Positions 54,391 through 63,761 of a DNA stretch of 64,000 bases are shown in pieces. A model generated the notes under the pieces. That model searched no databases and was not told the origin of the DNA. It was given only the letters and a program-made list of their open reading frames with translations. The stretch spans positions 124,001-188,000 of the forward strand of contig NZ_VZPP01000003.1 in the NCBI RefSeq assembly GCF_008801475.1. The letters are read 5' to 3'. Source of the DNA: Pseudomonas moorei (GTDB lineage: Bacteria > Pseudomonadota > Gammaproteobacteria > Pseudomonadales > Pseudomonadaceae). How positions within the stretch are numbered: the first letter of the stretch is position 1; each line of letters opens with the position of its first letter. Position numbers and translations under genes: made by a program.

Positions 54391-55221
54391 ATGACCCTTC
54401 AACAATCCCGTCGCCTGCAAAGCCTGCTGCTCGGCACCCTGGCCTGGGCCATCGCGATCCTGATCTTTTTCCCGATCTTCTGGATGGTGCTGACCAGTTT
54501 CAAGACCGAAATTGACGCGTTCGCCACGCCGCCGCAGTTCATCTTCACCCCGACCCTGGAGAACTACCTGCACATCAACGAGCGCAGTGATTACTTCAGT
54601 TTCGCCTGGAACTCGGTGGTGATCTCGTTCAGCGCCACCGCGCTGTGCCTGCTGATTGCGGTGCCGGCGGCCTACTCGATGGCGTTCTATGAAACCCAAC
54701 GCACCAAAGGCACGCTGCTGTGGATGCTCTCGACCAAGATGCTGCCACCGGTGGGCGTCTTGATGCCGATCTACCTGCTGGCCAAGAGCTTCGGTCTGCT
54801 GGATACGCGCATCGCGCTGATCGTGATCTACACCCTGATCAACCTGCCGATCGTGGTCTGGATGATTTACACCTACTTCAAGGACATCCCGAAAGACATC
54901 CTCGAAGCCGCTCGGCTGGATGGCGCGACCCTGTGGCAGGAAATGGTCCGCGTGTTGCTGCCGATCGCCAAGGGCGGGCTGGCCTCTACCGTCCTGCTGT
55001 CGCTGATCCTGTGCTGGAACGAAGCGTTCTGGTCGCTGAACCTCACTTCATCGAAAGCCGCGCCACTGACCGCATTGATCGCCTCGTACTCCAGCCCCGA
55101 AGGATTGTTCTGGGCCAAGTTGTCGGCGGTGTCGACCCTGGCCTGCGCACCAATCCTGATCTTCGGCTGGATCAGCCAGAAACAACTGGTGCGCGGCCTG
55201 TCGTTCGGCGCCGTGAAATGA
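54391..55221 (+). CDS. mtlG: MtlG polyol ABC transporter permease
   Basis: 276-residue MalG-type permease with six membrane segments. The EAA loop is DILEAARLDGATLWQEMVRVLLPIAKGGL. It pairs with MtlF to form the channel. GAGG precedes the ATG. A REP pair lies between it and mtlK. Confidence 0.94.
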   Translation: MTLQQSRRLQSLLLGTLAWAIAILIFFPIFWMVLTSFKTEIDAFATPPQFIFTPTLENYLHINERSDYFSFAWNSVVISFSATALCLLIAVPAAYSMAFYETQRTKGTLLWMLSTKMLPPVGVLMPIYLLAKSFGLLDTRIALIVIYTLINLPIVVWMIYTYFKDIPKDILEAARLDGATLWQEMVRVLLPIAKGGLASTVLLSLILCWNEAFWSLNLTSSKAAPLTALIASYSSPEGLFWAKLSAVSTLACAPILIFGWISQKQLVRGLSFGAVK

Positions 55222-55227
55222 ATACCC

Positions 55228-55334
55228 ATTGTGGGAACGGGCTTACCCGCGATGGACGTAAACGATAACGCGGGCTGCCTCAACAAACGTGTCGCCTGTG
55301 AGTTCATCGCGAGCAAGCTCGCTCCTACAGGTTC
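55228..55334. repeat. inverted REP pair between mtlG and mtlK
   Basis: TTGTGGGAACGGGCTTACCC at 55230 and the inverse at 55303-55334 (GCGAGCAAGCTCGCTCCTAC). The second copy is of the GCGAGC subtype, so the pair is asymmetric. Confidence 0.82.
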
Positions 55335-55366
55335 AACCAAATAACCAACAGTGGAGGCCCACCACC

Positions 55367-56470
55367 ATGGCCAACCTGAAAATCAAGAATCTGCAGAAAG
55401 GCTTCGAAGGCTTTTCCATCATCAAAGGCATCGACCTGGAAGTGTACGACAAGGAATTCGTGGTATTCGTCGGCCCGTCGGGCTGCGGCAAATCCACCCT
55501 GTTGCGCCTGATCGCCGGCCTGGAAGAAGTCAGCGGCGGCACCATCGAACTCGATGGCCGCGACATCACTGAGGTCAGCCCGGCCAAGCGCGATCTGGCG
55601 ATGGTGTTCCAGACGTATGCCCTGTATCCGCACATGAGCGTGCGCAAGAACATGTCGTTCGCCCTCGATCTGGCGGGCGTGCCCAAGGCTGAAGTGGAGA
55701 AGAAAGTCAGCGAAGCCGCGCGCATTCTCGAGCTGGGGCCGATGCTGGAGCGCAAACCGAAGCAATTGTCCGGTGGTCAGCGTCAGCGCGTAGCGATCGG
55801 CCGGGCCATCGTGCGCAACCCGAAGATTTTCCTGTTCGACGAACCACTGTCGAACCTCGACGCGGCACTGCGGGTACAGATGCGTCTGGAACTGTTGCGC
55901 CTGCACAAAGACCTGCAAGCGACGATGATCTACGTGACCCATGACCAGGTCGAAGCCATGACCATGGCCGACAAGGTGGTGGTGCTCAACGGCGGCAAGA
56001 TCGAGCAAGTCGGCTCGCCCCTGGACCTCTATCACCAACCGGCCAACCTGTTTGTCGCCGGTTTTCTCGGCACGCCGAAGATGGGTTTTCTCAAGGGCAA
56101 CGTCAGCCGTGTCGACAGCCAGGGTTGCGAAGTGCAACTGGACGCCGGCACCCGCATCACTTTGCCGCTCAGCGCTGCCAACCTGACCGTGGGTGGCGCG
56201 GTGACCCTGGGCATTCGTCCGGAACACCTGGAGCTGGCCAAGCCCGGCGACTGCACACTGCAAGTCACTGCCGACGTCAGCGAACGCCTGGGCAGCGACA
56301 CCTTCTGTCACGTCGTGACCGCTTCCGGCGAGGCCTTGACCATGCGTGTGCGCGGTGATCTGGCCAGCCGCTACGGTGAGTCCTTGAGCCTGCATCTGGA
56401 CGCCGGGCACTGCCATTTATTCGATGCCAACGGCGTGGCGCTGACCCGCCCACTGCCCGTTGCCGCCTGA
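55367..56470 (+). CDS. mtlK: MtlK ABC transporter ATPase
   Basis: 367-residue MalK/UgpC-type ATPase. Walker [10 protein letters not shown], signature [17 protein letters not shown], Walker [15 protein letters not shown] loop VTHDQVEAM. The C-terminal TOBE/MOP region (from about 235) may bind regulators. ATG 55367 has GGAGG upstream. It energises MtlFG. Confidence 0.96.
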   Translation: MANLKIKNLQKGFEGFSIIKGIDLEVYDKEFVVFVGPSGCGKSTLLRLIAGLEEVSGGTIELDGRDITEVSPAKRDLAMVFQTYALYPHMSVRKNMSFALDLAGVPKAEVEKKVSEAARILELGPMLERKPKQLSGGQRQRVAIGRAIVRNPKIFLFDEPLSNLDAALRVQMRLELLRLHKDLQATMIYVTHDQVEAMTMADKVVVLNGGKIEQVGSPLDLYHQPANLFVAGFLGTPKMGFLKGNVSRVDSQGCEVQLDAGTRITLPLSAANLTVGGAVTLGIRPEHLELAKPGDCTLQVTADVSERLGSDTFCHVVTASGEALTMRVRGDLASRYGESLSLHLDAGHCHLFDANGVALTRPLPVAA

Positions 56471-56486
56471 TTTCAGAGAACCTGTG

Positions 56487-57959
56487 ATGAAACTCAATAG
56501 ACAGAACCTCAACCGCCTCGCCCCCGAGGTGGCCCTGCCCGCCTACGCCCTGAGTGACAGTCGCCAAGGCATCGCCCACATTGGCGTCGGCGGCTTTCAC
56601 CGCGCCCATCAGGCGTATTACACCGACGCCCTGATGAATACCGGCGAAGGCCTGGAATGGGCGATCTGCGGTGTCGGCCTGCGCGCCGAAGACCGCCGTG
56701 CCCGGGACGATCTGAAAGAACAGGACTACCTGTTCACCCTGTTCGAACTGGGCGATAGCGACGACACCGAAGTGCGGGTCATCGGGGCCATTCGCGACAT
56801 GCTGCTGGCCGAAGACGGTGCCCAGGCGCTGATCGAAAAACTGGCCAGCCCCGAGATCCGCATCGTCTCGCTCACCATCACCGAAGGCGGCTACTGCATC
56901 GATGACAGCAATGGCGAGTTCATGGCCGGGCTGCCGCAGATCCAGCATGACCTGGCGAACCCTGACGCACCGAAAACCGTGTTCGGCTTCCTCTGTGCCG
57001 CACTGGCCAAACGCCGGGCGACTGGCACACCGGCGTTCACCTTGATGTCCTGCGATAACCTGCCGCACAACGGGGCCGTCACCCGCAAGGCGTTGCTGGC
57101 CTTCGCGGCATTGCGCGACGCCGGTCTGCGCGACTGGATCGAGCGCAACGTGAGTTTCCCCAATGCCATGGTCGATCGCATCACGCCCATGACCAGTACC
57201 GAACATCGCCTGCAACTGGCCGACAAGCATGGGCTGGACGACGCTTGGCCAGTGGTCTGCGAACCCTTTGTGCAGTGGGTGCTGGAAGACAAATTCGTCA
57301 ATGGTCGTCCGGCCTGGGAAAAGGTCGGCGTGCAGTTCACCGACGACGTCACGCCCTATGAAGAAATGAAGATCAAACTGCTCAATGGCAGTCACCTGGC
57401 CCTGACTTATCTGGGTTTTCTGAAGGGTTACCGCTTCGTGCACGAAACCATGAACGACCCGCTGTTCGTGCGCTACATGCGCGCCTACATGGACCTGGAC
57501 GTGACCCCGCAGTTGTCAGCGGTGCCGGGAATTGACCTGACCGAGTACAAAAACACGCTGGTGGCACGTTTTTCCAACCAGGCGATTGCCGACCAACTGG
57601 AGCGGGTTTGCTCGGACGGTTCGTCGAAGTTTCCGAAATTCACCGTACCGACCATCAACCGCCTGATCGCCGACGGTCAGGACACCAAACGGGCGGCGCT
57701 GGTCGTGGCCGCCTGGGCCTTGTACTTGAAAGGAGTGGACGAGAACGGTGACACCTACGCCATCCCGGACCCAAGGGCGGCGTTCTGCCAGGCGCTGGTG
57801 GCCGATGATGCGTTGATCACCCAGCGGATGCTGGGGGTCGAGGAGATCTTTGGCACGGCGATACCGCGCTCGGCGGAGTTTGTCGCGGCATTTGAGTGGT
57901 GCTGCAACAGCTTGCGCGATGTCGGGGTGACGCGGACGCTGGAGAGGGTTCTGGCATAA
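56487..57959 (+). CDS. mtlD: mannitol 2-dehydrogenase
   Basis: 490-residue polyol-specific long-chain dehydrogenase. N-terminal Rossmann motif HIGVGGFHRAHQAYYTD. The catalytic lysine region reads VTPYEEMKIKLLNGSHLALTYLGFL (Lys-Asn-His). It oxidises mannitol to fructose and arabitol to xylulose with NAD+. ATG 56487 (MKLNRQN) lies 16 bp after mtlK. Confidence 0.95.
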   Translation: MKLNRQNLNRLAPEVALPAYALSDSRQGIAHIGVGGFHRAHQAYYTDALMNTGEGLEWAICGVGLRAEDRRARDDLKEQDYLFTLFELGDSDDTEVRVIGAIRDMLLAEDGAQALIEKLASPEIRIVSLTITEGGYCIDDSNGEFMAGLPQIQHDLANPDAPKTVFGFLCAALAKRRATGTPAFTLMSCDNLPHNGAVTRKALLAFAALRDAGLRDWIERNVSFPNAMVDRITPMTSTEHRLQLADKHGLDDAWPVVCEPFVQWVLEDKFVNGRPAWEKVGVQFTDDVTPYEEMKIKLLNGSHLALTYLGFLKGYRFVHETMNDPLFVRYMRAYMDLDVTPQLSAVPGIDLTEYKNTLVARFSNQAIADQLERVCSDGSSKFPKFTVPTINRLIADGQDTKRAALVVAAWALYLKGVDENGDTYAIPDPRAAFCQALVADDALITQRMLGVEEIFGTAIPRSAEFVAAFEWCCNSLRDVGVTRTLERVLA

Positions 57960-57981
57960 GTCCTGCGTTGAAGCTGCTGCC

Positions 57982-58003
57982 GTCGCGGGCTTGCCCGCGA
58001 TGA
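57982..58003. repeat. single REP-like hairpin between mtlD and mtlY
   Basis: TCGCGGGC-TT-GCCCGCGA, a perfect 8-bp stem with the REP core, without an inverted partner. Confidence 0.75.
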
Positions 58004-58067
58004 CGACCTGACAGACAACGCAGATGCTCAATGGTCACCAAGATCGACCTGACACACAGGACCTGCC

Positions 58068-59564
58068 ATGACAAACCAACAACTCTTCCTCGGCATCGAC
58101 TGCGGCACCCAGGGCACCAAAGCCATTATCCTGGACGCCGTCAGTGGTCGAGTGCTGGGCCAGGGCGCTGCTGCGCACAAGCTGATCAGTGGCGCCAATG
58201 GCCGCCGTGAACAGGACCCGGCGCAGTGGCTGGACGCGTTGACCCTCGCCACCCGGCGCGCCTTGCTAGCCGCCAATGTCGACGGCCAGGCCATTCTCGG
58301 CATCGGCGTATCCGGCCAACAACACGGCCTGGTGCTGCTCGACCATCAAGGCAAGGTGCTGCGCCCGGCCAAGCTCTGGTGCGACACCGAAACCGTCGAA
58401 GAAAACGATCGACTGCTCAAGCATCTGGGCGGCGAAAAAGGCTCGCTGGAACGTCTGGGTGTGGTCATCGCCCCAGGCTATACCGTGTCCAAACTGTTAT
58501 GGACCCAGGAACAGCATCCCGAGATTTTCTCCCACATCGCTCACGTGCTGCTGCCCCACGATTACCTCAACTACTGGCTCACCGGGCGCAGCTGCAGCGA
58601 GTACGGCGACGCCTCCGGCACCGGCTACTTCAATGTGCGCACCCGCCAATGGGATTTGCAGTTGCTGCGTGACATCGACCCCAGCGGCCGCTTGCAAGCG
58701 GCGTTGCCGGAACTGATCGATGCTCACGCCCCCGTCGGCACCGTGCTGCCGAACATCGCCGGGCACTTGGGCATCAACCCGCGCGCGCGGGTCTCCAGCG
58801 GCGGCGGTGACAACATGATGGGCGCGATCGGCACGGGCAACATCAAACCGGGCGCGATCACCATGAGCCTCGGTTCGTCCGGGACGATCTACGCCTATGT
58901 CGATCAGCCGAAGGTCAGTCCGGACGCTGCGGTGGCGACCTTTTGCTCCTCCAGCGGCGGCTGGCTGCCGTTGATCTGCACCATGAACCTGACCAACGTC
59001 ACCGGGGTGATCCGCGAGTTGTTCGATCTGGATATCGAGTGTTTCAACGCGCTCGTCACCCAGGCCCCCATCGGCGCCGAAGGCGTGTGTATGCTGCCGT
59101 TCCTCAACGGCGAACGCGTGCCCGCCCTGCCCCATGCCACCGGCAGCGTCCTGGGTCTGAACATGACCAACCTGACCCAAGCCAATCTGTGCCGTGCCGT
59201 GGTCGAAGGCACTACCTTCGGTTTGCGATATGGACTGGACCTGCTGCGCGACAATGGCTTACAAAGCCGCAGCATCTGCCTGATCGGCGGCGGTTCGAAA
59301 AGTCAGGTGTGGCGGCAAATAGTCGCCGACACCATGAACACGCCAGTGATCTGCACCGAACAAAGCGAAGCCGCCGCCCTGGGCGCGGCGATTCAGGCGG
59401 CGTGGAGTACATCCTGGGCCAACGGCCACGAAGACAGCCTCTCGGACCTGTGCGAGCGTTGCGTGAAACTCGACCTGGCCAGTGAAACCTTGCCGATTGC
59501 AGAAAACGTGATGGCCTCCCAACAGGCCTACGAACGCTATCGACAGCATGTCGCAACCCTTTAA
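58068..59564 (+). CDS. mtlY: xylulokinase
   Basis: 498-residue FGGY kinase. N-terminal phosphate loop LGIDCGTQGTKAIILD; second domain motif ICLIGGGSKSQVWRQIVADTMNTPV. It phosphorylates D-xylulose formed from arabitol by MtlD. ATG 58068 is right after GACCTGCC, a weak ribosome site. mtlZ follows 13 bp downstream. Confidence 0.94.
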   Translation: MTNQQLFLGIDCGTQGTKAIILDAVSGRVLGQGAAAHKLISGANGRREQDPAQWLDALTLATRRALLAANVDGQAILGIGVSGQQHGLVLLDHQGKVLRPAKLWCDTETVEENDRLLKHLGGEKGSLERLGVVIAPGYTVSKLLWTQEQHPEIFSHIAHVLLPHDYLNYWLTGRSCSEYGDASGTGYFNVRTRQWDLQLLRDIDPSGRLQAALPELIDAHAPVGTVLPNIAGHLGINPRARVSSGGGDNMMGAIGTGNIKPGAITMSLGSSGTIYAYVDQPKVSPDAAVATFCSSSGGWLPLICTMNLTNVTGVIRELFDLDIECFNALVTQAPIGAEGVCMLPFLNGERVPALPHATGSVLGLNMTNLTQANLCRAVVEGTTFGLRYGLDLLRDNGLQSRSICLIGGGSKSQVWRQIVADTMNTPVICTEQSEAAALGAAIQAAWSTSWANGHEDSLSDLCERCVKLDLASETLPIAENVMASQQAYERYRQHVATL

Positions 59565-59577
59565 AGAGCGAACAACT

Positions 59578-60522
59578 ATGTATCTGGTGTGTGGCGAAGC
59601 GCTGTTCGATTTCTTCAGTGAAAACGACGCCAGCGAATTGGCTTCAAAAGTGAATTTCAAGGCGATTGCCGGCGGCTCGCCGTTCAACGTCGCGGTGGGT
59701 TTGTGCCGCCTGGGCGTCGACGCAGCGCTGTTTGCCGGATTGTCGACCGATTACCTCGGTCGGCGCTTGTTGCAAGTGTTGCAGGACGAAGGCGTAGGCA
59801 CTGACTACCTGGTGGATTTCCCAGCGCCCACCACCCTGGCCATGGTCGCGGTCGGGGCCAATGGCTCGCCACACTACAGCTTCCGTGGCGAGGGCTGCGC
59901 GGACCGGCAACTGAAACCGGAACATCTGCCGGAACTGGGGCCGCAAGTGCGCGGGTTGCACATCGGTTCATATTCGCTGGTCGTGCAACCCGTGGCCGAC
60001 ACGCTGCTGGAGTTGGTGCGTCGCGAAAGTGGCCGGCGCCTGATCAGCCTCGACCCCAACGTGCGGCTTAACCCTGAACCCAACATCGAGCTGTGGCGCT
60101 CACGGATTGCCACGTTGGTCGAACATGCCGACCTGATCAAGGTCAGCGATGAAGACTTGAACCTGCTGTATCCCGGGCAAGACCCGGCACGGGTGATTGA
60201 TGGCTGGTTGCAGCACCGTTGTCAGTTGGCGTTTTTGACCCGAGGTGGCGAAGGCGCCACCGTATTCAGTCGCGCCCACGGTTCGTGGTCGATTCCCGCC
60301 TGTGCGGTGAAAATCGCCGACACTGTCGGTGCCGGCGATACCTTTCAAGCGGCTTTGATTACCTGGTTGACCGAGCAGCAGCTGGATTCGGCTGAAGGCG
60401 TGGGCCAATTGAGTCGTGAACAGATCGACGCGATGGTCAGGTTTGCGGTTCAGGCTGCGGCGCTGACGTGCAGCAAGACCGGACCGGACTTGCCGTATCG
60501 GCATCAATTGGGTCGTCGTTGA
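59578..60522 (+). CDS. mtlZ: fructokinase
   Basis: 314-residue PfkB-family sugar kinase. Substrate-binding N-terminal GGSPFNVAVGLCRLG; the C-terminal signature DTVGAGDTFQAALI holds the catalytic Asp. It phosphorylates fructose formed from mannitol. ATG 59578 (MYLVCGEALFDF) is chosen. Last gene of the mtl operon. Confidence 0.94.
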   Translation: MYLVCGEALFDFFSENDASELASKVNFKAIAGGSPFNVAVGLCRLGVDAALFAGLSTDYLGRRLLQVLQDEGVGTDYLVDFPAPTTLAMVAVGANGSPHYSFRGEGCADRQLKPEHLPELGPQVRGLHIGSYSLVVQPVADTLLELVRRESGRRLISLDPNVRLNPEPNIELWRSRIATLVEHADLIKVSDEDLNLLYPGQDPARVIDGWLQHRCQLAFLTRGGEGATVFSRAHGSWSIPACAVKIADTVGAGDTFQAALITWLTEQQLDSAEGVGQLSREQIDAMVRFAVQAAALTCSKTGPDLPYRHQLGRR

Positions 60523-60532
60523 ATTCGAAGGC

Positions 60533-60590
60533 CCTGTCGCAGGAACGCGGCCCGGAGCAAGCCCGTTCCTACAATTCCCGGTCATTCACA
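60533..60590. repeat. degenerate REP-like region after mtlZ
   Basis: CTGTCGCAGGAACG...CAAGCCCGTTCCTAC: parts of the REP core with mismatches, possibly a decayed pair. No clear terminator follows mtlZ. Confidence 0.45.
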
Positions 60591-60803
60591 ACGGGCGCCG
60601 TGGGAGATTCGACGACCTTAGCCGGAACGTTGCCGCCAAACGGTAGTGGCCAGGCGACAGGCGGCGTACAGGTGACTTAACCAATGCTTAATCGCGCAGT
60701 CCAACACTCTACTGGACCGCACTCCCGCAGAGCCCTCTGACGCCCAGTGCGGCAGGTTCGACAACACGTCGAGCTGACTTACGCCTGCACTGGAGATCGT
60801 CTC

Positions 60804-61079
60804 ATGAACTCGCGCACCCTGCTCGTTTCCGCCGCCCTGGTCTGTGTCTCATTGACAGGGGTTGCACAGGCCAACGACACCACTACCACCACTCAATCCG
60901 TACCTTCCTATCACTACGGCATGTCGCTGCACGTGGGTAAAGTCATCGCGCTGACCGAACCGGACACCCTGGATTGCAAGGTTGTCACGGCGCAAATGAA
61001 GTACATCGATGACCAGTCAGGCAAGCCTGCGGAAATCGCCTACCGGAAACTGTCTGACGCCTGCAGTTATCAGAACTGA
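60804..61079 (+). CDS. DUF2790 family secreted protein
   Basis: 91-residue exported protein. Signal peptide ends LTGVAQA-ND; the mature part SVPSYHYGMSLHVGKVIALTEP then CKVVTAQMKYIDDQSGKPAEIAYRKLSDAC is the DUF2790 core, found almost only in Pseudomonas. Members are often induced by metals or stress; the function is unknown. GGAG lies 8 bases before ATG 60804. Confidence 0.85.
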   Translation: MNSRTLLVSAALVCVSLTGVAQANDTTTTTQSVPSYHYGMSLHVGKVIALTEPDTLDCKVVTAQMKYIDDQSGKPAEIAYRKLSDACSYQN

Positions 61080-61170
61080 CTGAAAAGTCTGAAATAACAC
61101 CTTGCGGTATTCGTGAGCGGGTTCTGGCGCTATGCTCTAGCGCCTTCCCCCACTGCCGCAAGGATTCGCC

Positions 61171-61566
61171 ATGCAGTTATCGTTTCGTACGCTGTCGACA
61201 TTCACTGCCACATTGTGTCTGCTACTGGCGCTGGTCTGGGGGTTGACGCCCCAGTGGTTACTGGCGACCTGGGATATCGAATATTCGCTGGCGGCTGGAC
61301 TGATGGCACGACGGATCGCCGTATTGTTTGCGGCGTTGTGCGTGATTTTTTATCGGATTCGCAATGAAGCACCGTCGCCCATCCGTCAAGCATTGAGCTA
61401 TGGCTTCACGGTTGGATGCTGGGGACTGGCGGCGCTGGGTTTCGGCGAATGGCTCAATGGCCATGTGGGTCCGGGCATATTGCTTGCGGTCGGATTCGAA
61501 CTGGCGCTGGGCCTGGCGTTTTTCCAGACCCGACGCGTATCGGCGGAGCTCGAGACAGTGGGCTAA
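61171..61566 (+). CDS. small four-helix membrane protein, unknown function
   Basis: 131-residue protein with about four membrane segments (ATLCLLLALVWGLTP, RRIAVLFAALCVIFY, FTVGCWGLAALGF, GILLAVGFELALGLAFF). I do not recognise a named family. It overlaps by 4 bp, tail to tail, with the convergent DUF1652 gene. Confidence 0.75.
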   Translation: MQLSFRTLSTFTATLCLLLALVWGLTPQWLLATWDIEYSLAAGLMARRIAVLFAALCVIFYRIRNEAPSPIRQALSYGFTVGCWGLAALGFGEWLNGHVGPGILLAVGFELALGLAFFQTRRVSAELETVG

Positions 61567-61835
61567 CCGGCCTTGCCCACCACGTGGCGGTGAACGCTTT
61601 CCGTATGGTGAAGTTCAAGGTCTGAACGCAGTTCGGCGATCAAATCATTGATTTCCCGGCAGCCATTGAGTTGTTGAGCGTTTATGCCCGTTTTCAATAG
61701 ATCCAGCTGATCGGTCTCACCGTCCGAATACACTTTTACCGTCATCGACAACTCCGGCGTCAGCGTGCATTGGCAGCGCTTCGGTAGAAAACTGCTTTCA
61801 ATGATGTTGCGTAGTTCCAAGGCAGATAAAAACAT
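61563..61835 (-). CDS. DUF1652 family protein
   Basis: 90-residue second DUF1652 protein (MFLSALELRNIIESSFLPKRCQCTLTPELSMTVKVYSD, then ELRSDLEL). It keeps the pattern of the copy at 10120: a short helix, a beta core and an acidic C-terminal helix. ATG 61835 has AGGAGAGGG upstream, which decides the start over the 107-residue frame. Confidence 0.8.
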   Translation of the reverse strand: MFLSALELRNIIESSFLPKRCQCTLTPELSMTVKVYSDGETDQLDLLKTGINAQQLNGCREINDLIAELRSDLELHHTESVHRHVVGKAG

Positions 61836-62138
61836 GGCGACCCTCTCCTTTGTGAGACTGCCAATCAACTGTCGGTGCTGACTCATGTGAAATCCCGGCC
61901 AGCTTGAGAACTACTCCAGCATAAAACATGCCTTGAATTTCGCTGTGCAGTTCATCGGTAAATCAAGAAGTTATTCCGGCGTTCTCAAATATTGACCGTG
62001 CAATTTGCAAAAAACACATTCAGAGGCCCTGCAATTTGCACACTCCGATGTCCGGTTTGCATTAGCCGCCGATGCCGTCAAGAATAGAAACACGCTGATC
62101 CAGTATCCGCTGACCCCACACATACGCAAGGAGGCAAC
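61836..62138. promoter_or_regulatory. intergenic region with paired palindromes upstream of ecotin
   Basis: 303 bp between divergent genes. It holds two identical palindromes, TGCAA-T-TTGCA, at 61999-62009 and 62030-62040, 31 bp apart start to start (three helical turns). No known regulator motif was assigned. No other gene is visible. Confidence 0.55.
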
Positions 62139-62620
62139 ATGGGTTGTTGGACCGCTAACACCACCGTTGGGCTGATAGTTGCCGTACTGTCGAGCGCTGC
62201 GCACGCAGCGAAACTTGAAGAGGTCGCCCCCTTTCCGAAACCTGAAAGTGGCTTTACCCGCCAGGTTATCCACCTCACCCCGCAAGCCCGTGAAGACGAC
62301 TACCAGGTCGAGATCCTCGCCGGCAAAACCTTGAACGTCGACTGCAATCGCCAGGCCTGGGCGGCATTCTCGAAGAGAAAAACCTTGAGGGTTGGGGCTA
62401 TCCGTTCTACCGCCTGGAAAAAGTCATCGGCCCGATGAGCACCCTCATGGCATGCCCGAATGGCAAGAGTCACCAGGACTTCGTGCCGGTGGTCGGTGAC
62501 GGGTTCATGCTGCGCTACAACAGCAAACTGCCCATCGTGCTCTACGTGCCCAAGGACGTCGAGGTTCGCTACCGGATCTGGTCAGCCTCCGGCAAAGTCG
62601 ATAACGCAATCGCTGAGTAA
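62139..62620 (+). pseudogene. eco: ecotin (serine protease inhibitor), frameshifted
   Basis: An ecotin gene with its frame broken by one base. The first frame (62139-62355) has a signal peptide ending SSAAHA-A, then [25 protein letters not shown] and LNVDCN. The second frame (from about 62357 to the stop at 62620) continues [19 protein letters not shown], then [10 protein letters not shown] and [27 protein letters not shown]. Together they give full-length ecotin. Joining needs one more base between 62352 and 62357 (CAGGCCTGG read as CAG GC- CTG). Ecotin inhibits trypsin-fold proteases in the periplasm; the reactive site here would be Leu-Met. The ribosome site is AAGGAGG. Either a recent mutation or a sequencing error. 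Confidence 0.88.
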
Positions 62621-62664
62621 CCGTGAAACGCACCGTTTGGCGTCCGCTTGCCGGCTGACTTGAT

Positions 62665-63678
62665 TCACGCCGGGGCGTCGCATAACGCGGCGCGCTCGGC
62701 CACATGCCGCAAACTGTCGAAATTGATATTGGCCCCCGAATCGATGGCCACGAAGGTCTGGCCACGGGCTGCGCTTCTGGCGACGTACTTCTTGATGCCA
62801 GCCACCGCCAATGCACCGGAAGGTTCGGTGATCGAGCGGGTATCGTCATAGATATTCTTGATCGCGGCGCAGAGTTCGTCGTTGCTGACGGTCAGCAATT
62901 CGTCGACGCAAAACCGGCACACTTCAAAGCCATGGGCGCCGATCTGTGCGACGGCCACGCCATCGGCGAAGGTGCCGACGCTTGGCAGGACGACGCGCTG
63001 ATCTGCCTGCAATGCTGCCTGCAAGCAAGCGGAGTGCTCCGATTCGACACCGATGATGCGTACTTCAGGCCGAAGGTATTTGACGTACGCCGCAATGCCG
63101 GCGATCAAGCCACCACCGCCCACCGGTACGAAAATAGCGTCCAGCGGCCCCTGGTGCTGACGCAGGATCTCCATGGCCACGGTGCCCTGCCCCGCGATCA
63201 CATCCGGGTCATCGAAGGGCGAAACGAAAGTCTTCCCGGTCGTTTGCGCCAGTTCCAGGGCAAAGGCCAGGGCAAACGGAAAGCTCTCGCCATGCAACAA
63301 AGCATCCGCGCCACGGCTGCGCACCCCGAGCACCTTCAGTTCCGGTGTGGTGGCGGGCATCACGATTGTGGCGTCGATCCCCAGCTCACGTGCAGCCAAC
63401 GCCACGCCCTGGGCGTGATTTCCCGCCGACGCCGTCACCACGCCCCGCGCCTTTTGCTCAGGGCTCAGTTGGACCAGTTTGTTGTAGGCGCCACGGATCT
63501 TGAAGGAGAAGGTGGGTTGCAAGTCTTCGCGTTTGAGCAGGATTTGATTACCCAATGCCGCAGACAGCGCTGGCGCCGGTTGCAACGGCGTGCGCACCGC
63601 CAGCTCGTAGACCGGCGCCGCTAGGATCTTTTTGACGTAATGCTCAAGCAGGGATTGTTGGGTGTGCACGCGGGTCAT
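62665..63678 (-). CDS. short threonine ammonia-lyase (no ACT domain)
   Basis: 337-residue PLP enzyme of the IlvA/TdcB family, deaminating threonine to 2-oxobutanoate, the entry to isoleucine synthesis. The PLP lysine is in PTFSFKIRGAYNK, the substrate loop is SAGNHAQGVAL, the phosphate-binding loop is PVGGGGLIAG. It ends at GANINFDSLRHVAERAAL, the point where biosynthetic IlvA continues into ACT-like regulatory domains, so allosteric isoleucine inhibition should be missing. It is slightly nearer IlvA than TdcB. CAGGAG lies before ATG 63678. The leader shows features of attenuation, which could replace the missing feedback. Confidence 0.9.
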   Translation of the reverse strand: MTRVHTQQSLLEHYVKKILAAPVYELAVRTPLQPAPALSAALGNQILLKREDLQPTFSFKIRGAYNKLVQLSPEQKARGVVTASAGNHAQGVALAARELGIDATIVMPATTPELKVLGVRSRGADALLHGESFPFALAFALELAQTTGKTFVSPFDDPDVIAGQGTVAMEILRQHQGPLDAIFVPVGGGGLIAGIAAYVKYLRPEVRIIGVESEHSACLQAALQADQRVVLPSVGTFADGVAVAQIGAHGFEVCRFCVDELLTVSNDELCAAIKNIYDDTRSITEPSGALAVAGIKKYVARSAARGQTFVAIDSGANINFDSLRHVAERAALCDAPA

Positions 63679-63722
63679 GATCGTCTCCTGACGTTGATCA
63701 GAGCCCCGAGACAGAAAATGAA

Positions 63723-63743
63723 AACCCGCCTCTAGGGCGGGTT
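63723..63743 (-). terminator. attenuator terminator upstream of threonine ammonia-lyase
   Basis: On the minus strand AACCCGCC-CTAGA-GGCGGGTT then TTCATTTTC: an 8-bp GC-rich stem with a T-rich tail, 45 bp before the start codon and after the leader peptide stop. A competing segment GGCGGGCTAG (63762-63771) could pair with the CCCGCC arm. Confidence 0.78.
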
Positions 63744-63761
63744 GGGTGCTGCAGTCGTGAG

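Noticed and set aside
51634..55334. Spaced repeats as a possible CRISPR array
   Set aside because: The repeats are REP palindromes in inverted pairs, spread over intergenic gaps, with no regular spacers or cas genes.
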